From Rhodospirillaceae bacterium (GTDB taxonomy: Bacteria > Pseudomonadota > Alphaproteobacteria > Rhodospirillales > UBA2165), in the NCBI GenBank assembly GCA_018649725.1, contig JABIHH010000076.1, forward strand, positions 1 to 37,986: a DNA stretch of 37,986 nt. Reading direction: 5' to 3'. Both the position numbers and the translations under genes were made by a program. The notes under the pieces are model-generated. The model made no database searches, was not told where the DNA came from, and saw only the letters and a program-made list of their open reading frames with translations. Positions 7,018-15,238 of the stretch are shown piece by piece (position 1 is the first letter of the stretch; every line of letters starts with the position of its first letter).

Positions 7018-8538
7018 ATGGCGAATACGGTAATTGAGATCATTCGATCTGGCGCAGCGGATGCAAATGTTTTGGGTGCACCTGGGCGTCCTTACCTCAC
7101 CTATGGTGGATTGCTTGATCATGTCGAAGCTACAATCTCAGGACTAAATGCGCGCGGCATTGGACGCAATGACCGCATCGCCATTGTTTTGCCTAATGGA
7201 CCTGAGATGGCGAGTGCTTTTCTATCGATCGCCGCAGGTGCGACGACAGCCCCGCTTAATCCGGGATATACCGAACAAGAGTTTGATTTTTACCTATCTG
7301 ACTTGAATGCCAAAGCGCTCATGGTTGAAAAAGGCAGTTCCTCACCCGCACTCGCCGTCGCCAAGCAACGCAATATTCCGGTACTCGAAATCGAATGGGC
7401 GGAAACCGACCCGGCTGGCACATTCTCTTTTGTTGGTGACGCCTCCGGTGAGCCAACTGCCAATGGCGGGTATGGTGAAGCGGAAGACGGCGGTCTGGTG
7501 CTCCACACCTCCGGCACCACGTCCCGCCCCAAGATTGTGCCGCTTACACAAGCCAATCTTTGCGCCTCTGCGGAACACATTAAGGCGGCGCTCAGGCTGC
7601 AACCGGAAGACAGATGCCTCAACATCATGCCGCTTTTTCATATCCATGGACTGATTGCTGCAATGATGTCATCTGTGCGCGCAGGCGCTTCGATCTTCTG
7701 TTCGCCCGGCTTTAATGCGCTAAGCTTTTTCTCCTGGGTCGCCGAAGCCGGGCCAACTTGGTACACCGCCGTGCCGACCATGCATCAGGTTATTTTAACC
7801 CGGGCCGGGCGCAATCAGGAAATCATTGATAACGCCAAAATCCGTCTGGTTCGCTCATCGTCTGCCTCGCTGCCACCGCAAGTGATGGCTGAACTCGAAG
7901 AGGCGTTTGGCTGCCCGGTCATCGAAGCCTATGGCATGACCGAAGCCGCGCATCAAATGGCGAGTAATCCACTACCCGATGCCCCCCGCAAGCCCGGCAG
8001 TGTCGGCATCGCCGCCGGACCAGAAGTCGCCATTATGGCCAACGACAGCGGCACGCTGCTGCCATCCGGCGACATAGGTGAAATCGTCATCAAAGGCCCG
8101 AATGTCTTCACCGCTTATGAAGCCAACCCCGAGGCCAATGCCGAGGCCTTCACCGATGGCTGGTTCCGCACCGGCGATCAGGGCGTCATCGATGCTGAGG
8201 GCTATATCAGCCTAACCGGACGTTTGAAGGAAATCATCAACCGAGGCGGCGAGAAGATTTCACCGCGTGAGGTTGATGAAATCTTGATGGATCACCCTGC
8301 TGTACAGCAAGTGGTTACCTTTGCCATGCCGCATGACAAACTCGGCGAAGAAGTCGCAGCAGTTGTTGTTTTGCGCGATGGTGAGAGCGCAGAAGAAAAA
8401 GAAATTCGCGAATTTGCCGGCACCCGCTTGGCTGACTTTAAGGTACCAAAGAAGATTATTTTCATGGATGAAATTCCAAAAGGCGCAACGGGTAAGTTGC
8501 AACGCATCGGACTCGCCGAAAAACTCGGTCTGGTTTAA
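7018..8538 (+). CDS. AMP-forming acyl-CoA ligase (PCS60/AAE3 oxalyl-CoA synthetase-like)
   Basis: This enzyme of the ANL superfamily activates a carboxylic acid with ATP to an acyl-adenylate and then forms the CoA thioester. Visible motifs are the phosphate-binding loop HTSGTTSRPK (about 163-172), the A5 motif EAYGMTEA, the A7/A8 region GWFRTGDQG and GRLKEIINRGGEKISP, and the C-terminal catalytic lysine in IPKGATGKLQR. INRGGEKISPREVDE and the short 506-residue length resemble the yeast PCS60/plant AAE3 group, which includes oxalyl-CoA synthetase. No oxalyl-CoA decarboxylase is present, so the substrate is open. ATG 7018 follows CGGGGAATAA; the longer frame from 6928 adds 30 residues unlike the family. 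It heads a three-gene cluster with 9- and 8-base gaps. Confidence 0.85.
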   Translation: MANTVIEIIRSGAADANVLGAPGRPYLTYGGLLDHVEATISGLNARGIGRNDRIAIVLPNGPEMASAFLSIAAGATTAPLNPGYTEQEFDFYLSDLNAKALMVEKGSSSPALAVAKQRNIPVLEIEWAETDPAGTFSFVGDASGEPTANGGYGEAEDGGLVLHTSGTTSRPKIVPLTQANLCASAEHIKAALRLQPEDRCLNIMPLFHIHGLIAAMMSSVRAGASIFCSPGFNALSFFSWVAEAGPTWYTAVPTMHQVILTRAGRNQEIIDNAKIRLVRSSSASLPPQVMAELEEAFGCPVIEAYGMTEAAHQMASNPLPDAPRKPGSVGIAAGPEVAIMANDSGTLLPSGDIGEIVIKGPNVFTAYEANPEANAEAFTDGWFRTGDQGVIDAEGYISLTGRLKEIINRGGEKISPREVDEILMDHPAVQQVVTFAMPHDKLGEEVAAVVVLRDGESAEEKEIREFAGTRLADFKVPKKIIFMDEIPKGATGKLQRIGLAEKLGLV

Positions 8539-8547
8539 GCTCGGCTT

Positions 8548-9528
8548 ATGGCAAAAATTTGCATTTATGGTGCGGGTGCGATTGGTGGGCTTTTAGGAGC
8601 CGAAATGTCCTTGGCCGGAAGCGACGTTACACTGATCGCGCGGGGACCTCATCTCGAAGCCATGCAATCCAACGGCCTCACTTTGATCAGTGAGGGCGAG
8701 ACGCGGATCGCTAAACCGTTTGCGACCGACGATCCTACCAAGGCTGGGCCGCAGGATTATATCTTCATAACCCTTAAAGCGCATTCCGTGCCGGGCATCG
8801 TCGATGCCATCCAACCGTTGATTGGTCCAGACACGGCTGTCGTCTGGGGCGTCAATGGTGTGCCGTGGTGGTACTTCTATCAACTAGAGGGCGACTATAC
8901 CGACAAACGCCTGGACAGCATTGATCCCGGCAATGGCCAGTGGGACAAAATCGGGCCGGAGCGTATTATTGGCTGTGTTGTATACCCGGCCGCTGAAGTG
9001 CCCGAGCCCGGCGTGATTCAACATGTTGAAGGCAATCGTTTCAGTCTGGGTGAGCCCAGCGGTGAGAAAACCGAGCGTGTGCAAACCTTGGCGGCAGAAT
9101 TGTCCAGTGCCGGCTTTAGAGCCCCTATCCGGCCCCGTATTAGAGACGAGCTCTGGGTCAAACTGTGGGGTAATCTGAGCTTCAATCCGATCAGCGCGTT
9201 AACGGGTGCGACCTTGGAAGCTATGTGCCAAGAGCCCGATACCCGCGCCGTCATTCGGGATATGATGGTTGAGGCGCAGGCTGTCGGTGAAAAACTGGGC
9301 GTCAAATTCCCAATCGCTGTCGATAAACGAATTGATGGCGGCATGGCGGTCGGTGCCCACAAAACCTCTATGCTGCAAGATTTAGAGCGCGGCCGTCCGA
9401 TGGAGATTGACGCCCTGGTTGGCGCGGTTTCCGAAATGGGGCAATTGACCGACACGCCGACGCCGACGATAGATGCCATATTAGCCTTGGTGAAAATGCG
9501 TGCCCGACTGGCCGGGTGCTATAGTTAG
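8548..9528 (+). CDS. Ketopantoate reductase (ApbA/PanE) family NADPH-dependent oxidoreductase
   Basis: The 326-residue protein begins with a Rossmann dinucleotide-binding loop, GAGAIGG (residues 8-14), after a short beta strand. Further family features are LIARGPH at the end of the second strand, the catalytic lysine in FITLKAHS, WGVNGVPWWYFY, LWVKLWGNLSFNPISALTGAT and the C-terminal acidic block RGRPMEIDALVGAVSE. Canonical PanE reduces 2-dehydropantoate to pantoate in CoA biosynthesis. Many paralogues carrying the GVNGVPWWYF motif act on other 2-oxo acids or are uncharacterised, so I do not assign panE. It sits 9 bases after the acyl-CoA ligase and 8 bases before the rhomboid gene, which implies one transcript. 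Confidence 0.85.
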   Translation: MAKICIYGAGAIGGLLGAEMSLAGSDVTLIARGPHLEAMQSNGLTLISEGETRIAKPFATDDPTKAGPQDYIFITLKAHSVPGIVDAIQPLIGPDTAVVWGVNGVPWWYFYQLEGDYTDKRLDSIDPGNGQWDKIGPERIIGCVVYPAAEVPEPGVIQHVEGNRFSLGEPSGEKTERVQTLAAELSSAGFRAPIRPRIRDELWVKLWGNLSFNPISALTGATLEAMCQEPDTRAVIRDMMVEAQAVGEKLGVKFPIAVDKRIDGGMAVGAHKTSMLQDLERGRPMEIDALVGAVSEMGQLTDTPTPTIDAILALVKMRARLAGCYS

Positions 9529-9536
9529 GATTCTCG

Positions 9537-10409
9537 ATGGCATTATTGCCGCTCAAAGATGACAACACGATAACCTATATTAGTTTTCAGTATGTCACCG
9601 TGACGCTGATCGTCGCTTGCGTGGCTGTTTTCCTTTGGCAATTGTCACTTGGCGCGGAACAGGGTCGCTACATTTTCGGCCTGGGCACCATTCCAGCTGT
9701 TCTGTTTGGCACCAGAGACCTGAGCCCAGATCTTATTTTAATCCCGGAAACATTTACCATGGTCACCAGCTTGTTTTTGCATGGCGGCTGGATGCATTTG
9801 ATTTTTAACATGCTGTTTTTGTGGGTTTTTGGCGACAATGTAGAAGACGCGATGGGCCATCTTCGCTATCTTACCTTTTATGTCATTTGCGGCATCTTCG
9901 CGACATTCTCACACGCTATCATGGAAGCAAGTTCACAAGCCCCTCTGATTGGCGCCAGTGGCGCAATCTCCGGCGTACTGGGTGCCTATCTCGTATTGCA
10001 CCCAAAGGCCCGCGTGCTTGTGCTGTTCATGAATATTATCCCGCTTCGCCTGCCGGCAATCGTGGTGCTCGGTGGTTGGATCGGCCTGCAATTTCTGAGC
10101 CTCAATAGTGATGATGGCACGGCGTGGTGGGCCCATATCGGAGGCTTTTTGGCTGGTATGATTTTGGTTGTCCCGTTTCGACTAAAGACCGTTCCGCTGC
10201 TCGATGGCTTTGGCCGGTTTGGTCCAGACAATCCAAATGTCGTCGATTTGGCGGAACGCAAACACGCGCGCTCTATTTTTCCAAACACCGTCAGTGCATC
10301 ATCACCAGCGCAGCCTTGGGGGAAACCACCGGCCAAGCCCGGCAACCACCCCCTTGGCGTGATAAATCCTAAAGACTTACCCGGCGATAGAAAACCACCT
10401 CGTAAATAG
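9537..10409 (+). CDS. Rhomboid family intramembrane serine protease
   Basis: The 290-residue membrane protein has about six hydrophobic segments. The catalytic serine is Ser141 in GASGAISGVLGAY and its partner is His200 in WWAHIGGFLAG; the loop motif GGWMHLIFNMLFLWVFGDNVED is typical of the bacterial rhomboid core (residues GGWMHLIFNMLFLWVFG shown from about 82). Rhomboids cut single-pass membrane proteins within or near the bilayer. A roughly 80-residue soluble C-terminal tail (from about 215), rich in proline near its end, follows the last helix. The gene ends 6 bases before the convergent stop of a DUF1194 gene. The substrate is unknown; co-transcription with acyl-CoA ligase and oxidoreductase genes gives no clear hint. 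Confidence 0.92.
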   Translation: MALLPLKDDNTITYISFQYVTVTLIVACVAVFLWQLSLGAEQGRYIFGLGTIPAVLFGTRDLSPDLILIPETFTMVTSLFLHGGWMHLIFNMLFLWVFGDNVEDAMGHLRYLTFYVICGIFATFSHAIMEASSQAPLIGASGAISGVLGAYLVLHPKARVLVLFMNIIPLRLPAIVVLGGWIGLQFLSLNSDDGTAWWAHIGGFLAGMILVVPFRLKTVPLLDGFGRFGPDNPNVVDLAERKHARSIFPNTVSASSPAQPWGKPPAKPGNHPLGVINPKDLPGDRKPPRK

Positions 10410-10415
10410 AACGCC

Positions 10416-11243
10416 TCAATATACCCGCCGCTCTTTGGCTGGCCCTTCTCGCCGATAGTCAATTCCAGAATCACAACTTGGCTTGGAAGACTGGGCAGCT
10501 TTTACCAGATAAGATCTCAGAGCAAATTGGCGAAAGCTTGGTGGCATGCGATTGGCGATTTCAAATATCAGTTTCTTTTTTATGGCCCGGGCAAAATCTT
10601 GATAGTCGTCGACAATCACCATAAAGGCGTTACGCCCGCCGATCACACAATCGGCAAAATAGTGGTCGTAATCCGTCATTTGTTTCATGCCGGAAATTTG
10701 CAGACGATTGTTAACGATCGGCAGACCATTGATCGTAATACCTTGCTGGATAGCACTGTCGCGGGCGATGTTTGGCGCAGGTCCATCATTGTTGGGACCA
10801 TCTGCCGAGATATCGATGGCCCGGCGCGGGGCAACAAAGCCGTTATTTTCAAATTGCGGGATGGCAAAATTAATTGCGCCGCCGATGGACGTCCAATGAC
10901 CAAAAGACCGCGGCGCGGCTTCAACAAGAGTGGAAAAGGCAAAGGCGCTGGCAAAATCCTCAATGACCGTCCAAGGCGCAACAATTGACTGATTGTTGGC
11001 ACCGGCCCACTCAATATAGGTGACAGCAATTCTGCCAAGCCGACCTTTTTGGATGGCAGCCAAAACTGAGGGCGCAATAACCGCATCAACATACCCTTTG
11101 CGTTGCAGGCGGGATTCCACAGAATCGACACTCGAAGAGACATCGACGAGCAGAACCAACTCTAAATCAACTTCAATATCAGCAGCCTGGGAAGACGTCG
11201 TGAGAGCAACCAACAGCAAGGCGATAAGGAATATTTTTGCCAT
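10416..11243 (-). CDS. DUF1194 family secreted protein with von Willebrand factor A-like fold (copy 2)
   Basis: The 275-residue product has a clear signal peptide (IFLIALLLVALTTSSQA, cleavage near SQA-A), so it is probably periplasmic. It is a paralogue of the protein at 4391-5257: both carry EL-L-VDVS-SVD, AVTYIEWAG, WTSI, a DIS-DGPNN block, GITINGLPI-N-RLQ and CVIGG. The MIDAS residues are present as DVSSS, the threonine in GHWTSI and the aspartate in DISADGPNN. The two cysteines (DCVIGG and SCDSGI) match copy 1. The C-terminus is charged (DYRREGPAKERR). It stands alone: 137 bases separate it from the GST gene upstream, and its stop faces the rhomboid stop. Function unknown. Confidence 0.87.
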   Translation of the reverse strand: MAKIFLIALLLVALTTSSQAADIEVDLELVLLVDVSSSVDSVESRLQRKGYVDAVIAPSVLAAIQKGRLGRIAVTYIEWAGANNQSIVAPWTVIEDFASAFAFSTLVEAAPRSFGHWTSIGGAINFAIPQFENNGFVAPRRAIDISADGPNNDGPAPNIARDSAIQQGITINGLPIVNNRLQISGMKQMTDYDHYFADCVIGGRNAFMVIVDDYQDFARAIKKKLIFEIANRMPPSFRQFALRSYLVKAAQSSKPSCDSGIDYRREGPAKERRVY

Positions 11244-11379
11244 GGAAAGAGCTTAACCCGCAGCGATTTGTTTCGCCATTTTTAGTTTAGTCAAAATCAT
11301 TCACGTTTTTTTAACAACGACATACGCGCCAATTAAAACAAACGACATTCCTATTGCCGTAAATGCCTAAACGATTTTA

Positions 11380-11997
11380 TCACTTAGCCGACATGTCAAA
11401 ATGAGTGGCTTGCATGGCGGGTCGCTCACAACAACTTTCAAACCAGGCGCTAAGTTTTGGATTTCTCTCCTGCCAACCAAGATCTGGAAACCGGAAATTG
11501 GTATAGCCAATCGCACAAGCAACAGACAAAGGCCCAATGGTGAGAGCCCCGTGCAGAATTTCAATTCCATTTTCAATATCGGCTAAGCTTCGCTCGACTT
11601 TTTCTAATTGAAAATCGACTGCAGGCTCATAGATGAACTCATCCGGCCGCATAAATTTATTCATGGACGCAATGATAACCGCCTCACCAATGCCATCGGC
11701 GAGAGCTTGAAGTAAAAGCGTTTGCCAGCGTTCAGCGGAATCTGCGGGAAAAAACTTAGGTCCATCATGCCGCGTATCCAAATACTCACAGATAACCCTC
11801 GAATCATAGAGTGTTGTTCCATCATCCAGGATCAAAGCGGGAATTTTACCAAGCGGATTATGCTTCGGCATCTCAGACATCATCTCGTCAGGAGACTTTA
11901 ACATAATTTCGTCGATTTGATTATCGATCCCAATCTCTCGGGCCATAACGCGGACTTTGCGCACAAAAGGGGACGCTGGGCGGGCATATAATTTCAT
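11380..11997 (-). CDS. Glutathione S-transferase family protein
   Basis: The 205-residue protein has the two-domain GST layout: an N-terminal thioredoxin-like domain (1-80) with KLYARPASPFVRKVRV, the cis-proline motif GKIPALIL and the glutathione-binding motif DSRVICEYL, then an all-helical C-terminal domain. The serine in SPFVRK is at the usual position of the glutathione-activating residue in bacterial YibF-like GSTs. It probably conjugates or reduces small electrophiles in the cytosol, but the substrate cannot be inferred. AAGGA precedes ATG 11997 at good spacing. It lies 11 bases after the DOPA-dioxygenase-like gene and is likely co-transcribed with it. The 136 bases between this gene and the DUF1194 gene hold no feature I can support. 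Confidence 0.92.
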   Translation of the reverse strand: MKLYARPASPFVRKVRVMAREIGIDNQIDEIMLKSPDEMMSEMPKHNPLGKIPALILDDGTTLYDSRVICEYLDTRHDGPKFFPADSAERWQTLLLQALADGIGEAVIIASMNKFMRPDEFIYEPAVDFQLEKVERSLADIENGIEILHGALTIGPLSVACAIGYTNFRFPDLGWQERNPKLSAWFESCCERPAMQATHFDMSAK

Positions 11998-12008
11998 AAA
12001 ACTATTCC

Positions 12009-12434
12009 TTACGACTTATTGTCGGCCACCATTTCTTCAGCGGCCTTTTGTAAACGTTCTTCATTGCGCTTCATCCATGCTTCGCTCAGTGGAATGCTGG
12101 GTCCAATCCACATGACATTCTGAGTATGATCCTCATAGCCGTTACCGGTATTTGGATGAAGCAGGATGTGAAGATTGCCACGGTTGAGGGCCAGAAACGG
12201 CACCAAGACATTGAATAACTCAGTTGGGAAATCGACTTGAAAATGCGATACCGGATGCGGTCCTTGCGGTGCCTTGTCTCGCCACCGGCCAATGGTAACC
12301 TGCTTGCCAAAACGCTTATCCATTTCCCGGCGCAAATTTGCCGCATGTTGTTTGGTCGAGCCATCATAATAAAGATGAACATGATAACTGCTCACGTCGG
12401 TTTCAGGTCGATAAGTTTTTTGCATAAAATTCAT
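12009..12434 (-). CDS. DOPA 4,5-dioxygenase family protein
   Basis: The 141-residue protein matches the small DOPA 4,5-dioxygenase-like family, named after the fungal enzyme that cleaves DOPA in betalain-type pigment formation. Conserved features are SYHVHLYYD with paired histidines near the N-terminus, the APQGPHPVSHFQVDF block, LHILLHPNTG and the end segment DHTQNVMWIG. These histidines are the likely metal ligands of the ferredoxin-like barrel. Bacterial members are mostly uncharacterised and their substrates need not be DOPA. GGGTGAG precedes ATG 12434. It lies between a GST gene (11-base gap) and the pccB-linked secreted protein (20-base gap), so it probably belongs to the pccB transcript. 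Confidence 0.88.
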   Translation of the reverse strand: MNFMQKTYRPETDVSSYHVHLYYDGSTKQHAANLRREMDKRFGKQVTIGRWRDKAPQGPHPVSHFQVDFPTELFNVLVPFLALNRGNLHILLHPNTGNGYEDHTQNVMWIGPSIPLSEAWMKRNEERLQKAAEEMVADNKS

Positions 12435-12454
12435 GGCTCACCCGAATTTCTCGA

Positions 12455-12928
12455 TTATTTCAAAAATACCTGATGGGTAAATTTCTCACCATCACTGACG
12501 GTGATTTGTTTAAACCCCATCATCTTGCCCAAATCAAAGAAAGTTAGAATAGTCTCGACTTTGAATTCTTTAAATAAGGCTGATTTCCGGGCAACTGCCG
12601 TCATTGTCGCGAGCAATGCCCGCACCCGATAGATCGTGTCGAGCTGACCCTTAACATTGCTGACAATAATCAATTTCTCGGCGTTTAAACCTTTGGCGAA
12701 AATTGCATATTGCGGTGGATAGGGTTTTTTCAATGTCTCAAGCGTCATTTTGTTAACGAAATCCAACCGGGTGGCCCGATTTGCCTTCGGCAATATTCGT
12801 GCTCGGGCGCGATAGTTTTCCGTCTTTTTTGGAGCCGGATAATAATACCCAGCATGACGATCAGCCGCCTCACCTGAGGCGGGCACCATTACCCCCACTA
12901 ACAGCAATACCGCGACAAACTTAATCAA
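12455..12928 (-). CDS. Conserved secreted protein of unknown function, translationally coupled to pccB
   Basis: The 157-residue product begins with a signal peptide ([19 protein letters not shown]) and then [10 protein letters not shown]. Other recognisable blocks are [46 protein letters not shown] and [10 protein letters not shown]. This looks like a conserved alphaproteobacterial family; I recall homologues sometimes carrying a molybdopterin-guanine dinucleotide label, but no motif here supports it. The start is a TTG that overlaps the pccB stop by 4 bases (TTGA). The next in-frame ATG (12889) would destroy the signal peptide, so TTG is preferred. Stop-start overlap suggests translational coupling to pccB, although a secreted product has no obvious role with a cytosolic carboxylase. 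Confidence 0.8.
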   Translation of the reverse strand: MIKFVAVLLLVGVMVPASGEAADRHAGYYYPAPKKTENYRARARILPKANRATRLDFVNKMTLETLKKPYPPQYAIFAKGLNAEKLIIVSNVKGQLDTIYRVRALLATMTAVARKSALFKEFKVETILTFFDLGKMMGFKQITVSDGEKFTHQVFLK

Positions 12929-14457
12929 AGCGGAATATTCCCATGCTTCTTCCAGGGATTTTCCATCTTCTTGGTTTTGAGCATCCGCAAGGATCGCGCA
13001 ATACGCCAGCGTGTATTATGCGGCATGATCACGTCATCAATATAGCCCCGCGCACCCATACGGAACGGATTGGCAAACTGGTCTTGATAGTCCTTTTCAC
13101 GCGCGGCAATTTTCTCTTCATCATCCAGATCGGCACGGAAAATAATCTCGACAGCGCCTTTCGAGCCCATCACCGCAATTTCGGCGCTTGGCCAGGCAAA
13201 GTTGACATCACCTTTGAGGTGCTTGGAGCCCATAACAATATAGGCACCACCATAAGCTTTGCGGGTAATCAGCGTTACTTTTGGCACCGTCGCCTCGGCA
13301 AAAGCATAAAGCAGCTTCGCGCCGTGGCGGATCAGGCCGCCATATTCCTGCGCTGTGCCGGGCAAAAATCCAGGTACATCAACCAGTAAAACAATCGGAA
13401 TATTGAAGCAGTCGCAAAAGCGGATAAATCGGGCAGACTTAACCGAGGCATCAATATCGAGGCAGCCGGCTAGTATTTTGGGCTGGTTGGCAATGATGCC
13501 CACCGTAGAGCCTTCAATTCGGCCAAAACCCGTCACTATATTGGCGGCGAAAAAGGGCTTTAACTCGAAAAAGTCCCCCTCATCCACCAGTTTGGTGATG
13601 AGTTCTATCACATCATATGATTCGTTGGGATTGTCCGGCACCAAGGTATCCAAAGATGGCTCTTGGCGATCTGCCGGATCATCGGTTGGACGGATCGGTG
13701 AATATTCTTTGTTGTTAGACGGCAGGAAATCCATAAACCGGCGCAGTTGCTCTATCGCATCAACATCATTCTCAAACGCCAGATCAGCGACGCCAGACTT
13801 GCTGGTATGCGTCATCGCACCACCGAGTTCTTCCTGGGTTACTTCCTCATGCGTGACGGTTTTCACAACATCTGGTCCGGTAACAAACATGTAAGATGTG
13901 TCTTTCACCATGAACGTAAAATCGGTGACCGCGGGGGAGTAGACAGCGCCGCCGGCACAAGGCCCCATGATCGATGAGATTTGTGGGATTACGCCGGATG
14001 CCATGACATTGCGAGCAAATACTTCGGCGTAGCCCGCGAGTGCTGAGACACCTTCCTGGATGCGCGCACCACCAGAATCATTAAATCCGATTACCGGCGC
14101 ACCAACCTTCATCGCCTGGTCCATAATTTTGCAGATTTTCTCGGCATGGGTCTCTGAAAGTGAGCCGCCAAACACCGTAAAGTCCTGACTATAGACAAAC
14201 ACCGTGCGGCCATTAATCGTGCCATAGCCAGTGACAACGCCGTCACCCGGAACAGTATTTTCTTCCATACCAAAATCAGTTGAGCGGTGTTCGACGAACA
14301 TGTCCCATTCTTCGAAGGTGTCCGGGTCAAGCAGGAGGTCAATACGCTCACGGGCCGAAAGTTTGCCGCGCTTATGCTGAGCATCGACGCGTTTTTTGCC
14401 GCCACCTGTACGCGCCCGGGCGCGCCGTTCTTCCAATTGCCGAATGATTTCAAACAT
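12925..14457 (-). CDS. pccB: Propionyl-CoA carboxylase, beta (carboxyltransferase) subunit
   Basis: The beta subunit transfers the carboxyl group from biotin on PccA to propionyl-CoA, giving methylmalonyl-CoA. At 510 residues it has the standard length, with two crotonase-like carboxyltransferase domains. Family motifs include [21 protein letters not shown] near residue 60, [13 protein letters not shown] and [12 protein letters not shown] in the N-terminal domain, and [30 protein letters not shown] and [12 protein letters not shown] in the C-terminal domain. The two glycine-rich stretches form the oxyanion holes. ATG 14457 follows GGGGCTG. It lies 50 bases after atp12 on the same strand and overlaps a small secreted-protein gene at its stop. 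pccA is about 9 kb further on. Confidence 0.97.
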   Translation of the reverse strand: MFEIIRQLEERRARARTGGGKKRVDAQHKRGKLSARERIDLLLDPDTFEEWDMFVEHRSTDFGMEENTVPGDGVVTGYGTINGRTVFVYSQDFTVFGGSLSETHAEKICKIMDQAMKVGAPVIGFNDSGGARIQEGVSALAGYAEVFARNVMASGVIPQISSIMGPCAGGAVYSPAVTDFTFMVKDTSYMFVTGPDVVKTVTHEEVTQEELGGAMTHTSKSGVADLAFENDVDAIEQLRRFMDFLPSNNKEYSPIRPTDDPADRQEPSLDTLVPDNPNESYDVIELITKLVDEGDFFELKPFFAANIVTGFGRIEGSTVGIIANQPKILAGCLDIDASVKSARFIRFCDCFNIPIVLLVDVPGFLPGTAQEYGGLIRHGAKLLYAFAEATVPKVTLITRKAYGGAYIVMGSKHLKGDVNFAWPSAEIAVMGSKGAVEIIFRADLDDEEKIAAREKDYQDQFANPFRMGARGYIDDVIMPHNTRWRIARSLRMLKTKKMENPWKKHGNIPL

Positions 14458-14507
14458 ATGTCAGCCCCAATAATTCTTATGCGTTTTCACTATTAACCGA
14501 TTCTTGT

Positions 14508-15224
14508 TCATGTTTCCAGCAGCTTCAAGAAACGGGCCGAGTCCTGAATATCAGCTCGAATTCGGTCATGGCGCTCCAGAGCTTCATAATCCTCACCCCA
14601 AAGCTCCATTTGATGCTTTTCTTCAAGGACCGATTTTTCGAACATAGCATCCGCATCTATGCGACCACGGAACATGCTGAAAGCGAGAATCAGGGAGCCA
14701 GCTGCCGCAGCGGCATTGGTCACGCCCATTAAATGATAGTCATCGAGCTCGGCTAAAGCGGTTTGCAGCGCGATGAGGGCACTTTCGGGCTGATTAATCG
14801 GCAACACACCGGTTGTCACAGCAAGCTCAGCATTGAGCTCCTGCTTTGCCCAATCGAGCTCCGGTTGCCAGGAATCCTGTTGCCGAGCGACCAAATCTTC
14901 TGGCTCTTCTGCGCGGTAACACAGCAAATCGGTTTCCGCAATTTTGAGCGTTATCCCAATCACCTCGTCGCGCCGGACTTTCAAACGATCCAGCGTGGTT
15001 GCCGAAAGCTTACACAACGGCATCGAATGCGGATCGATCGTCTCTTCCTGTGCCTCCCACTCGGCCGCCATCGCCACTGCCAAAGCCTGACTTTCAACAC
15101 CCAGTTCGGCACCGGCAGGTGTTTTCACCGACCGCCCATCAAGCGCGACAACGTGAAGTCCCGCTGTTCCCTCGATTACGGTTGCCGCTTTGTAGAAACG
15201 TTTTGCCCCGGACCATTCAGCCAT
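14508..15224 (-). CDS. ATP12 family F1-ATPase assembly chaperone
   Basis: ATP12 proteins bind the F1 alpha subunit and prevent its aggregation during assembly of the ATP synthase. In mitochondria and alphaproteobacteria the family is conserved and cytosolic (matrix). The 238-residue sequence shows the family features KRFYKAATV, VALDGRSVKTPAG, AMAAEWEAQ, the IDPHSMPLCKLSATTLDR block and TDLLCYRAEEPEDLV. The C-terminal helical region includes ILAFSMFRGRIDADAMFEKSVLEE-type sequence (core ILAFSMFRGRIDADA). It lies 14 bases after the AsmA-like gene and just before pccB, a linkage often seen in alphaproteobacteria. Confidence 0.93.
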   Translation of the reverse strand: MAEWSGAKRFYKAATVIEGTAGLHVVALDGRSVKTPAGAELGVESQALAVAMAAEWEAQEETIDPHSMPLCKLSATTLDRLKVRRDEVIGITLKIAETDLLCYRAEEPEDLVARQQDSWQPELDWAKQELNAELAVTTGVLPINQPESALIALQTALAELDDYHLMGVTNAAAAAGSLILAFSMFRGRIDADAMFEKSVLEEKHQMELWGEDYEALERHDRIRADIQDSARFLKLLET

Positions 15225-15238
15225 TTATCAACTCTCTA

